DNA of 64,000 nt from the NCBI GenBank assembly GCA_021014325.1, contig CM037462.1:14962135-15026134 (forward strand). The letters run 5' to 3'. The notes under the pieces are model-generated. The model saw nothing but the letters and a program-made list of their open reading frames with translations, was not told the DNA's origin and ran no database searches. Of the stretch, positions 11,401 to 23,400 are shown in pieces (the stretch's first letter is position 1; each line of letters opens with the position of its first letter). The stretch is from Plazaster borealis. Lineage: Eukaryota; Echinodermata; Asteroidea; Forcipulatida; Labidiasteridae. A program made the position numbers and the translations under genes.

Positions 11401-14400
11401 AAACATTGATGTTTTATTTCACTTATTATTTTTCAGAAAATATCGTCATGTTGCTTATAGGCAAGTGGTAAGATGGTGTTGGGGATACCTTGGCCGTTTC
11501 AACAGAGTGCCTCTTCCGTCATGCATCATGGATGCCATCCGTAGAACTTTTCCCAACCCAACTGGACAGTACAAGGGATTTCGCTATCCACCACTTGATT
11601 TGTGAATAGGTACACCAGGCCTGATATACATGTACTTTGTTCTTGTAAGGGCAAGGCAGTTTTTCCTTAGAAAAGGGCAATGACCAAGGGCCATGGAGAC
11701 ACAAATGCCTCCATGAAGTATCAGACCAGGGCCCAATTTCATGGAGCTGCTTAAGCAGAGAATTACGTTTAGCAACTTTCTGCTTTGCCAAAATAAGCAG
11801 GATACCAGTCACAGATTGTACATGTGACATGGTACTTTGGCTGGTATCCTTATTCTGGCAAGCATAATTTTGATGTGCTTAGCTACTTTTTGTGCTCAAG
11901 CAGCTCTATGAAGTTGGGCCCTGGGTACACAATTTTGCCTAGTACGTGGTTTATCAAAGTGTTTGGAATTATTCTGATGTTGAAAATCTACAAACTACCT
12001 GTATTTTATGGAAGTGCACACATGTTCATGTAATTCTTGTATAAAGTCACTTGATTTGAATACAATTTGAATCTGTATTTCAGTGTGTTGTTTTTAATGA
12101 CTTAACCTTTGTGTACTGGATTAGAAAATAACAAATATAACATGAGAATTGTTAAGTGCTAACATTTTTGCAATGCTTGTGTATAACCTCTAGGTTTTAA
12201 ATCAGAACAATTTGCTAAGGGACAAGGGAATTTATCTGTTTGATTAGTAAGCCAAAACCATATTATATAAAATAAAATTAAACGCCAATTTCTTCTGTCG
12301 TCCAGCTCAATAAATGTATTTTATTCTTGTCAAACATTATGCTATGCCTGTGTTGCAGAGGGATCCCCCTCAAAAACTGTACTGTAACACATGTCACTCT
12401 TGTACATAAGTCGCCCCCCCCCCTCCAGCAAAACAGAAATACTATGAAGAATTTATGAAAACCCCATAACAACAATGAAGACGTGCCACACATCAAGCAC
12501 CTGAATTATTAAGTGGATGGAAATAAGGGGTTTGGTACAATTTGTACATTACATTTAAAAAGTGGCTCATTTCTAAATTTTAGTTTACAGGAAATGTGTA
12601 CTCAAATGTACATGTACATGTACCTGTAAACACACTTGATCAATGAGGGTAACTGATCAAATACATGTACATTGTTTTCTTATGGTTTATTAAAAGAAGT
12701 ACTGTAAAGTGCCATGTGTAAATAATCCCAATTTAGATGTACCTTATTAAACAAATAAAAGCCAGAAAAAGATGGCACATATGTATTTCTTCTAAAAGAT
12801 CTTGTGACTAGTTAATTGTGTTCATTACTTTAAAAATGATCAGTTTACAGTTACAATACTAGGGGTCGGGTAGTGGAGTGAACTGTCTATACACTCCCAT
12901 GTGTTTACTTGCTACTGGACAGGTCATTCAAATAAAGAGGAGCAGAACTTTGGAGTAGGCTAAATGACCAAATAACAACTAGTCTCATACTTCACCATAT
13001 CAAAACAAATTAATCCATCATCTTAAAGAGAACCTATGAGTTTGACCAATTCACACTGGATGGAAAAATTAGCTGTGATCTGGTATGTAACTTTCTTTAA
13101 TTTGTTTTATGGTGGCCGATTGAAAATCATCTTTGAGGTGACATAGCTATCATCAGTAAATAAAGTTATCAACCTGCAGTACATGTGTACAGTGTGTATG
13201 TATAAGTTTGTACGTGTAGAGCATGCACACTGAGAATAGGTGTAAAAGTACTTCAGGTACACTGTATGCACACTTCATGTGTGCTTAAAAAAATTACAAG
13301 TCAGACAAGGCCTACATTCAAGGTTGCAAGGCTCTTTTTGGACAATCTTCTGTTTACTTGGCTTTCTTCCTTCTCTTCCCTCGTGTGGTGCTTTGTGGCA
13401 TATCCTTGGGTCCTTTCTTTCTCTTCCCCCTCGCTTTAACTGGCGCCTGATCAGTACCCGATACCCCTTGAGATGCTGCAATGGCTAACTCCTGCACTGG
13501 TTGGGTTCTAGCTACCGGTTGTGTTATTTTAGTAAACCTTGAGACAAAAGTATTTACTGCAGTGTTCTTATCCGGTCGAGTCAGTTGTGCCAGGATTGGA
13601 GACTAGCTGCGGACACATCTCCCTTGAAGTCTTGTCTCTCTCCTGGCATAGAAGTGCAGCCTTTTTTATGACTCTATTCACATAGTCTGAAATTAATACA
13701 AATTAATTATGCAAACATGCACTCTATAAAATCAAACACTAGACTCAACTTTTTCCTTCAAAATCATTTGAATGAATTCCAATTTCCAAAACAAGTGATG
13801 ACTTCTGTTGGACTTAATCTTATTTTTAGTTTTAAAGTATAGGGAGCTATACAGCACATATGGCAGTAGTAGAAGGTATGCATAAGTATATGGATCAACT
13901 ACCATCATCATTCACTTTCACAATAAAATTTCAAACCAATGACCAATTGTAATGAGCACAATGCTACAGACAGTAAAATTCAACTGTAGTTGAACTTACC
14001 ATATGTGCTTTTGACCAGGAGCTTCTGAACAGTGTAAACACCAGTGTCCTGCTTTGATCGTGGAAAAACAATGTTGTACTGGAGAGCACCCTTTGCAGTC
14101 TTGGATTGTCTGCGTCCTGCATTTTCGTTGTAATGCAGAGCTGCCAAGAAGATTCTGTATGATTAGACAAAATATATAGTACTGAATGTGCAAGAGGATA
14201 AACATTAACAAGTTTGGGGCCATCCAAGCCAACAAGCGATTTAAAATACAGACAAAGGTATACAGACTACAGACATGTCCATGACATTTGTCTGAATCCA
14301 AGTCAAGTCACTTGTCATGGCCAAGTCAAGTTGTATCTCATTTTCAAGTCAATTCAGGTCATTGACTTATTTCAGGTCAACGAGTTAAAAATCAGTAACT

Positions 14401-17400
14401 CTTTAAACTGCTTTTGTTTATTATAGTAAATTAATTGTACAAGTGGTTGTCAACAATCACTAACCTGCACAGCATCCCCTCAAATGAAAACACATACATT
14501 TTGGGTGCGAAGTGATTGATGACCGAATGAAAGCCCTCAACACTAGATGTTTGCATTGAAGGGGAGAGCATCTGGACGTCCTTTCGAAGATATATGGAAC
14601 CAAGAACTTTTCCTACCTCTTGTGCTGGTTTAGTTCCTATTTGTGTAAAGAAAACAAAAGTAATTAATTTTGTTGTAAACTGAAGATATTGGGTTTGAAA
14701 TTTAGTATTTTTTTCAAAATAACACTGATATTTTAAACAAAATGCATACAGCGCAGTTTTATCAAGTTGTACCAACATGATTTCTTTCCCTTTTAGTGTT
14801 TAAATTGCTACTGACCTGGTTGTAACCATTCACGTTCTGGCAATGGTCCATGGGCACATCTTTAAAAGATTGGATTGTCATGAGTATGTATGTTGAGGAG
14901 ATGTAATCTTTTCTCCATCAGAACTGTGGAAGACAAAAAGACAGAAGTCAATGTGTTGAGCAATAAACTGAGCAACAAAAGTCCTTTGAACCGTCTGTTA
15001 CAGACACTGGTTTCACAATAGATGCAACTTGTCCAATCCTGGGCCCGATTTTAATAGAGGTGATGAAGTAGACAATAGTGCTTAACAATTTTCTGCTGAT
15101 CATAATAAGCAAAAGACCACAGTTGCAAACTTTACATAATGATATGGTATTTTGGCAGGCAACCTTTTTCTGGCAAGGACAATTGTTTTATACTCTGCGT
15201 ATGTATGAAATTGGGCCCAGCTCTGAATACAGAAAAACATTTGCATTCCAATCAGTATGCTCTGATTGTCTTGAGTAAAGCTTTTATTAAAGTTGGTTTT
15301 CCATCAACATTTGTTCATTGAAGGATACTTTTCAAGTGTATAGGCCCAGAGAAACATTTAAGATTACAGTTCTCACTATATGGTTTATTTTTACCTTGTG
15401 CTTGTATCGGCACTGTCATGACTAGATGGCACATAGTCACTTTCACAAACAGGCTCTGAAGTAGGATCATCAGATACAGGTTCCTCAGGAAATGTAGCAG
15501 CTTTTGCTGCTGGTTGGGTGACAGTATGTGTTGAATGTTGCAGTTTTTAGCGGCTTCCCTTGACAAGCGAACATTCTGTGAATTTGTTTTCACACTTCAG
15601 TAGTCGCTTTACCTGAACACCTAGAATTAAATTTAAAGGGTACACAATAGGAGACTTTAGTAAATAACTGCAGTTATACTCACATCATAAGTAAATGGAT
15701 GTTATCAATGTTCAAGGCATTGTCCCTTCAGTTCAAGTCTGTATCCATTATGCAACAGCCACAAACATGGTGACTTGAGCCTGAGATGTGAGTCTTAAAA
15801 GTCTGCGAAGTACCTCACTTTAGGGTTTTGCCTCAAAATATCTCATTCAGCAGTTTATGGAACATACAAATCTAAAAGCACAGTTGTAAGGTGCTGCACA
15901 CATTTACCTTTATTGACTGGGTGAAACATCTTGGGCTTAGTTTGTGTCCGTTTAGACCTCACTGATGTGTGGTGGGCATCCCTTGGGAAGATATTAATTT
16001 GACTACTGGCAATGTGATGTATGGAGCAACGCCATCTTGCAACTGTTTGGGTCGACTGATCAATCCCCTGATGAAATAAATTACACATTGTAAAAAGATG
16101 AAGTCAAGGAGTAAAATTAAGAAATACACAAATAAACCAATTTAGCAAGGTGTGCACACTGAAGGGGTTGTCACCAACAGGGGGTACTCCCCTAATGTAT
16201 ACCCAGGCAATATCAAACCTATTTTATGCTTTGTGCTATACTACTCGGGAGTAATTGCATTCAGGTCATAGTATCTGTAGGATTATGCCTCAGTACTGTT
16301 ATTGTTATAGCGCCCTCTTGTGTTCACCAATAAACCTCATGTGTAAACATGCTACTGTGAGCAGCCATCTTGAAAGTCAATCTCTCTAAATCATTCCCGA
16401 ATATTACATGGTGGCAGCGGTTCTACAGACCCACAATTGACATGGAAGACACCCCACACACCCATTTACCTTTGCCAGGCAAGTTTGAAGGTGGGAATGG
16501 CCCACACCAGAGTGAACTTTGGCAAAAATGGGTCAACAGATTCGAGCGCTACAGAATCGCCTCCGGCCTCAACAAAAAAGGAAACCGGGAACAGGTGAGC
16601 ACTCTTCTGTATTCCATGGGGGAATGTGCCGACGACATCATCGTTGCACTCAGTATTAAAGAGGAAACGGCCACATATGATGAAGTTAAGGCAGCGCTCG
16701 ATAAGCACTATGAAGGCAGACGCAATGTTATCGTAGAGAGGGCTCGATTTAATCGACGTAAACAGTTGCCAAACGAATCAATCGACGTATTTATACAAGA
16801 TTTATACAGACTGGCTGACAACTGTCAATATGGTGACCTCAAAGAAAGCCTCATCAGAGATAGAATCGTTGTGGGTGTACTAGATGATAAACTGTCTGAC
16901 TCTCTTCAAATCAAAGCTGACCTAAATCTGACCAAAGCAGTCCAGATTTGCCGCCAGTCCGAAGCTAGAAAAGATAGTCGTGACGTAGTACGTGGTGACA
17001 TCAAAGCCACTTCTTCTAGCGTTGATCACGTTGCTAAACGCAAACCTACCGCCCACAAATACGACAAACCGAAACCTAAGGGACAGCTTCACCCCAAGCA
17101 GCACACCCATGAAAAGGATTCAAAGTCCGGCAGTTGTAGATGGTGTGGAAGAACACGCCATCCTCGCCGAAATTGCCCAGCAAAAGATGCTGTATGTGAC
17201 AACTGCTCCAAATCAGGACATTTTAAATCAGTATGCCTCAGTGGAAATGCATCCAAACGCAACACTACACGGGTACATGAAGTTCAAGATGATGATGATT
17301 TACCATTCCTTGGTGAAGTCATAAGTAACAGCGACTATTGGAGTGCCTTTATCACAGTTGATGGACACCGCACCTGCTTCAAACTGGACACTGGAGCAAC

Positions 17401-20400
17401 CGTCACTGTCATTAGCGACACCGAACCCTGGCTTGCCGATGTACAACTCAAAGAGACCACTCAGTCACTTCGTGGTCCAGGCGGCACACCATTACCGGTC
17501 ACAGGTATGCTGACTGCCAAGCTTAAATACTCCGAGAGGACAATCACAGAACGCCTCTACGTCATCCAAAACCAGAGATGTTCCCTCCTGAGTAGACGAG
17601 CATGTGTCGAACTGGGCCTCATCAAGAGAGTAAATGAGGTCAAGCAAACTTCAGACGCCCTACCACATAACATTGTGCCCTGACGCAAAACCAGTATGTT
17701 TGTACACGCCAAGAAAAGTACCCTACCCACTACTACCACAAGTGGAAAAGGAGATCCAATCCATGCTCCAACAAGGTGTTATTTCTCCAGTGACATCACC
17801 GACAACATGGTGCTCCGGCATGGTTGTCGTTCCAAAATCAAACGGCTCACATCGCATATGCGTAGACCTCACTAATCTCAACAAGAGCGTCTTACGAGAA
17901 ATCCATCCGATGTCTTCAGTTGATGAGAGCCTAGCAAAGCTTGGGAAAAGTACAATATTTTCTAAGCTAGACGCAAAGAGCGGATTTTGGCAAATACCAC
18001 TTGATGCCGAATCCACACTCCTGACTACATTCATCACTCCTTCAGGCCGTTACTGCTTCAACCGACTACCCTTTGGCATCAGTTCTGCACCCGAGATTTT
18101 CCAGCGAGCCATGTCTCAAATTCTTGTTGATCTTGACGGTGTCATATGCCATATGGACGACATCCTCATACATGGTGCCACACAACTTGAACATGACAAA
18201 CGTGTGCGATCAGTCTTGCAACGACTACATAAAGCAGGTCTCACCCTCAATGAGAAATGTGAGTTTACCAAACACTCCATCAAGTTCTTGGGTCACGTGA
18301 TAGACGCAGCAGGAATACATGCAGATAAAGGCAAAACTACAGCCATAGCAGCATTTCCTGTACCTTCCAACATCACTGAACTCCAGAGATTCATGGGAAT
18401 GGTCAACCAACTCGGAAAATTTGTCCCCGGTTTGGCAGAGATAAACGAGCCATTACGCCAGTTGCTCAGGAAAGACACAACCTGGTATTGGGATAAAGCC
18501 CAGCAGAGCTCATTTCAACGAGTGAAAGATCTACTTCTCTCATCTGCAGTCCTGGCTCACTATGAACCAACCCGTCCTACCTTTGTAGCTACGGATGCTT
18601 CTTCATTTGGAGTTGGCGCCGTTCTTCTTCAGATTCAAGACGATGGGAAACGTCACCCAATCTCCTATGCATCGCGCTCTCTATCAGACACAGAGAAGCG
18701 ATATGCTGTCATCGAGAAGGAAGCATTAGCCGCAACCTGGGGTTGTGAGAAGTTCTCCGACTACGTCCTTGGTCTTCACTTCACGCTTGAGACCGACCAC
18801 AAACCACTTGTGTCTCTCCTTCAGACAAAGGAACTTTCGAAAATGCCCCCACGTATTCTTCGGTTCCGTCTAAGATTGATGAGATTTAGTCCAACTGTCC
18901 AGTATGTCCCTGGCAAGCACCAGACTACTGCAGACGCACTTTCCCGTGCTCCAGTCGGTACACCCGAAGAAACCGATACAGCTCTGATCTCAGAAATCGA
19001 CAATTACACAAATCACGTGATGTCTTCAGTACCTGCAACTCCGCAACGCCTACTGGAAATTGTTGCAGCCCAGAAAGCAGATGAGGAATGCACACAGATA
19101 AAGGAATTTTGCATTCGTGGTTGGCCCGTATACATGCCACACACACCCCTACTGCGCCAGTACTGGGAAAACCGAAGTCATCTTTCTATCCTCGATGATC
19201 TCCTTCTGTATGATGATCGCATTGTTATTCCACGATCCATGAGATTGGAAATGCTCGATCGTATCCATCAAGGCCATCTTGGTATCACTAAATGCCGAGC
19301 ACGAGCACGTACATCTATTTGGTGGCCAGGCCTCTCCAAGAGCATTGAAGACATGATCTCCAAATGTGTGACCTGCGCAAAACATCGACCAGAACAGCGT
19401 GAACCTCTCATGGCAGCATCATTCCCGTCATGTCCCTGGGAAAGACTGGGAATGGATTTGTTCGAGTATCGAGGGAAAATCTACCTCATCGTCATTGACT
19501 ACTATTCACGCTGGATAGAAATCAAGTCACTCTCATCGGACCAAACCTCAGCGACCGTAATCCAAGCCTTGAAGGAAATCTTTGCAGTACATGGGATCCC
19601 GGATGTGATTATGTCTGACAATGGGCCACAATTCAGCTCAGCCTCGTTTCTGCAGTTTGCAAAGACATATGGATTCATCCACACTACTAGTTCCCCACGG
19701 TACCCGCAGGCAAATGGGGAAGTTGAGAGAGCAGTTCGCACAATCAAAGGATTGCTTAAGAAGAACACAGACCCTTACCTTGCACTTCTGATGTATCGCT
19801 CATCCCCACTTCAGAATGGCCTGTCTCCAAGCGAACTGTCGATGGGCAGGAAACTAAAGACAACCCTGCCTATCCTTCCATCAAATCTATATCCTAAAGC
19901 TCAACAGGACCAAATGATTAGACAGAAGGAAGAAACATATCGCACAAAACAACAGCACAACTTTAATCTTCGTCACCGTGCTACGACTCTACCAACGCTA
20001 AACCCTGGTGATTCAGTTTGGATCCGAGACCAGAACCGTCATGGGACCATTCTCGCCAAAGCATCCCAGCCACGTTCCTACATCATTGAAACCGATCATG
20101 GCACAGTTCGTCGCAACCGATCAGCTCTCTTTAACACACCAGACCAAACCCCTCAAACACCAGCCCCAGATGCGCCCCTGTCTACTCCCTCTGATGTACC
20201 AACCCACTCGCAGACAGTACTTCCTACTCCATCACAGCAGTGTTCTCCATCCACTTCTCAAGAGAAACAATCTCCGTCGTTGTCCACACCACCGAACACT
20301 CCATCACCTACTGTGATAACAACCAGATCAGGACGTTTAGTGAAGCCGCCTGATCGCCTTAATTTATGAACAATACCAAAGGAAAAAAACCCAAAACAAA

Positions 20401-23400
20401 CTACCTGCATAAAAATTGCAGACTAGAAAATTGAGAGCTGGAAACTATTTTGCTCTCTCTGCATAAAATCCATGCAGATTTTTTGAAGTTTTATTCCAGT
20501 GTTGACTTGTTTGCTTCAAAATTCTACAGTTACATTTTGGCTTTGAAATTTGTTAAAGTTGTTGGAGAAGTTTACATTTGTTTACATAATTCATGGACTC
20601 TAGATATCTCTGTATGGACACTCTGAACATTGATGAACAGGTTTGGGATTTAAATTACACAAATCTGTACTTGGGGGGAGATGTAGGATTATGCCTCAGT
20701 ACTGTTATTGTTATAGCGCCCTCTTGTGTTCACCAATAAACCTCATGTGTAAACATGCTACTGTGAGCAGCCATCTTGAAAGTCAATCTCTCTAAATCAT
20801 TCCCGAATATTACAGTATCCACTATTCATCAATGACTTACATTATGCTCTTCCAAGATTGGACAGAATATGAATTTACTTCCTCTTCTATCAATAGATTG
20901 TGCAAGTCTTGCCCACATACAAATAATGTTGAGACCTAGGTCCCCCGTTGGTTTATGTTTGAAGAAACAAACTCATTCACATTTTCATGTGTCAATGTTT
21001 GAACATAGTGTGAGACTAGGTCGTGGTATATTGACTAGGACGTGGTATATTGAGAACAACTAAAAAGGGGAGCTAAAAATTATTACACTTACTGCTGTTG
21101 TGGTCATAGTACAGACTGCAATGGTTGCTCTGTCAGGCTCACTGGAAGGTGCATCCAGATGAGGCACAGTTACATCAGTGTCTTTGATGATTTCCAACCC
21201 TGCTGAAAAAAACCTTTAAAATAAGGAATACAATATGGTCAGTGTTGTGCCAAATGTTGCTTGAAATAAAACCTGATTGTGAAACATTAAAATCACATGA
21301 CAAAATAAAAATGTCAATATTGTTATTGTAAACAAAGAGTATAGACAAAAAAAAATTGTGCAAATTCACTGAAAATTGTTGTTTTCTTGAAAATTAGCAC
21401 AATGGTAACGTTATAGGGCGACAAGATTCTTTTTAATGACAGAACGACTGTTTTGCTTTCATTGAAGAATATATTGTACATGTAAAATTGTTTACCTGTT
21501 CTGTGCTGGTTGAATTTTCTGGTCTGACACTGGAAGGTTCACCGTATTTTATATTGTATTCATCCAGTGCTTCTTGCAAAATCTGAAGGAAAGTGTCAAC
21601 AATGAACTCAGCTTTGTTGAAATTGAAGCAAATAACTAAGCACTAATCAAGTAAATTCATAGTTACTGATGTTCCACAATGATTTAGTCTATTTAAACAA
21701 GGAGCTGTTCGTAAGGGTTGTTTAATTTCATAGTCTGTTAATTTAGCCACATTGAAAAATTGTTAGTTGTTGAGAAATAAATAAAACTGCAAATGTTGGG
21801 CTAAATTGTAAACCAAAAACTGTCTACTCAGAAGGAAAAAAACACAGTGAAGATAACAAAAACAATCTATTTTTTTTACAGTGCAAGAAAAAAAATGAAA
21901 AAAAACCCCAGGTCAACAGTAATCAACACGTACACAAACATAATTTTGCCAATTCATACTCAATATTGCTCTATGCTCTTAGTCTTACCATGTTTTACCT
22001 TTGACTAAACTATTTCCCCCTAAAACCAAGAAGAAACAAAACGTTAGGAAACCCCTCCTGAACTTGAAGTATAAACGATGACTACATGCTACATGTACAT
22101 CCTCACTTCGCCATGTTCACTTGAGGGCGAGTTGGCAAATACAAGTTTTTGAGAGTACGAGTTGGTTGAGCGTGAGTTGGCAACCTGTTCCTGCACGGTT
22201 TGTTTGTTTTTCCCAAGTGAAAATAAACTATGTTCCAACCTGATATTCATGTGAATGATTCATTCACTGGAATCACTGATTAAATTATTAGTAAGAACTG
22301 AAGGGTATTTATATTCATGCCTACCCGGCTTTTCTGACGTTTCTTGAATGCCGTTCCGAAATGCTTTGCTGGCTGTGTCATCTCGGCATCACTCTCCTGA
22401 CTATCGTCTTTCGAAGTTGATGGGGCTTTCAGGCTTGGTACCGAGCCTGGCTTCAGCCTGAAGTTCCGTTTGAGCCCCATGCTGCTCTGAAGCTTCACAG
22501 AGTCATCCCTGCACTCATCTTTGAAGTGTGCGCTGGAAATCGTGGACCATTTGGTCAGCTTAAAATCAGATCGAGTGTTGTCTACGAAACGCACCCATTC
22601 CTTGCAAGTGGAAGGATTTCTCGGAAACCGGACAAAATGTACCTCTGGATTCTTGGTTGTCTTCCTCGTACAACCACCAACGACACATGATGCTGGCATA
22701 TTACCCTAGCACCCAAGACACGTTTGTAAAAGCAGATTTTAAGACGATTTCTATATCGAAATTGTCGGAAGCACATGCATAAACAACACGTCCCCATATG
22801 AACAACTCGTCTGCCTGTTTGTTTACATTAAGCTAACTCCCACAAATGACGTCGCATGGAAGCGCGCCGCCAACGGCAGAAGTGTTTTTAGTTTTTCAAA
22901 ACCTTGAGGTTTGGGCCTAATATTTTGATCAATAATTACGAAAAATCCAGAAATGTAAATACATCAAAATTACAATTACATGACAAACAAACACATTATA
23001 AACAAGTTTAAATAGCATTCCCGTTACAAAATTCTCGTTCAAGTACTTCTTTAAAATGTGTTTGTGCTGCTGGCCGACGAAGATGCAATTAAACTCACAT
23101 GTAGACCGTTCTCTTTGGGGTTATTACTGTATTTTATTTGATAATATCCGCACTTATAGATCCTTTTCATTTGATTGGTGGAACATGCGTCACGTGTCAG
23201 ACTTTATTTGGCCGTGTATACATACTGTTCCGACACTCCAAAATTAAATATAGGGGTCGTATGGGTGTCGGACACTTCGTACCTTTGCCACTTCGTACCC
23301 TGGACACTTCGTACCGTAACCAAATTGGTCACTTAGTACCGTGGGCGGGGTACGAAGTGACCATCAGCTGTGTCACTTCGTACCTTCAGCCGAGTCACTT

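Larger units (their letters stand above)
16276..20814 (+). mobile_element. Complete Ty3/gypsy LTR retrotransposon, recent insertion
   Basis: The element is 4539 bp with two 133-bp LTRs (16276-16408 and 20682-20814) that are identical base for base. Both start TGTAGGATTATG and end CGAATATTACA. A 5-bp target duplication, GTATC, flanks it (16271-16275 and 20815-20819). A primer-binding site follows the 5' LTR directly and a purine run precedes the 3' LTR. Two overlapping long frames encode Gag-protease and reverse transcriptase-RNase H-integrase. Identical LTRs and open frames mean insertion is very recent and the copy may be active. It lies in an intron of the THAP gene, inside the TTAA transposon, inside the intron of the secreted-protein gene. 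Lineage is not settled; short LTRs and a tRNA-Leu primer site are notable. Confidence 0.95.
13354..22699 (-). pseudogene. THAP-domain transposase-like gene, decayed and internally deleted
   Basis: Exons recognised on the minus strand: 22699-22325 (THAP), 21582-21496, ~21199-21093, 16067-15908, ~15509-15395, 14923-14816, 14636-14465, 14154-14000 and 13686-~13354. The N-terminus is a THAP zinc-finger DNA-binding domain (C5, C10, W35, H58, F59), but the third zinc ligand, in the usual C-x2-H, is Ser55. The C-terminal exons carry the family's conserved SVEGFHSVINHFAPK and GMLCR...AALHYNENAGR blocks. Defects: phases do not match between exons 2 and 3 or between 5 and 6; the central region with the zinc ribbon and first catalytic acidic motifs is absent in the 460 bp between exons 5 and 6; exon 6 has an in-frame TAA at 14862-14864; the last exon shifts frame before a basic, Lys/Arg-rich tail. 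A gypsy element sits in the intron between exons 3 and 4. Exon edges marked ~ are uncertain. Confidence 0.75.
9374..23050. mobile_element. Large TTAA-flanked DNA transposon (Kolobok-like) carrying THAP-transposase and P2X7-ballast genes
   Basis: The ends are perfect inverted repeats over 18 bp (AGAAGTACTTGAACGAGA at 9374-9391; its complement at 23033-23050), directly flanked on both sides by TTAA (9370-9373 and 23051-23054). A second shared subterminal block, GACGTCA-TTGTGGGAGTT with one difference, lies about 210-230 bp inside each end. The element is 13.7 kb, or about 9.1 kb without the nested gypsy insertion. It carries two convergent genes starting about 310-350 bp from each end: a plus-strand ballast-domain gene and a minus-strand THAP gene. 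TTAA targets plus a THAP transposase fit the Kolobok superfamily (family knowledge); piggyBac also uses TTAA but lacks THAP. This copy appears defective because the transposase core is missing. Confidence 0.85.

Noticed and set aside
15315..15593. Alternative open frame overlapping THAP-gene exon 5
   Set aside because: The frame giving an acidic Pro/Ser/Asp-rich segment fits the family linker and the phase from exon 4. The other frame is hydrophobic and unlike the family.
16370..16441. Upstream extension of the gag frame into the LTR
   Set aside because: It has no ATG and would read through the LTR end and primer-binding site. The first ATG after the primer site (16442) is used.
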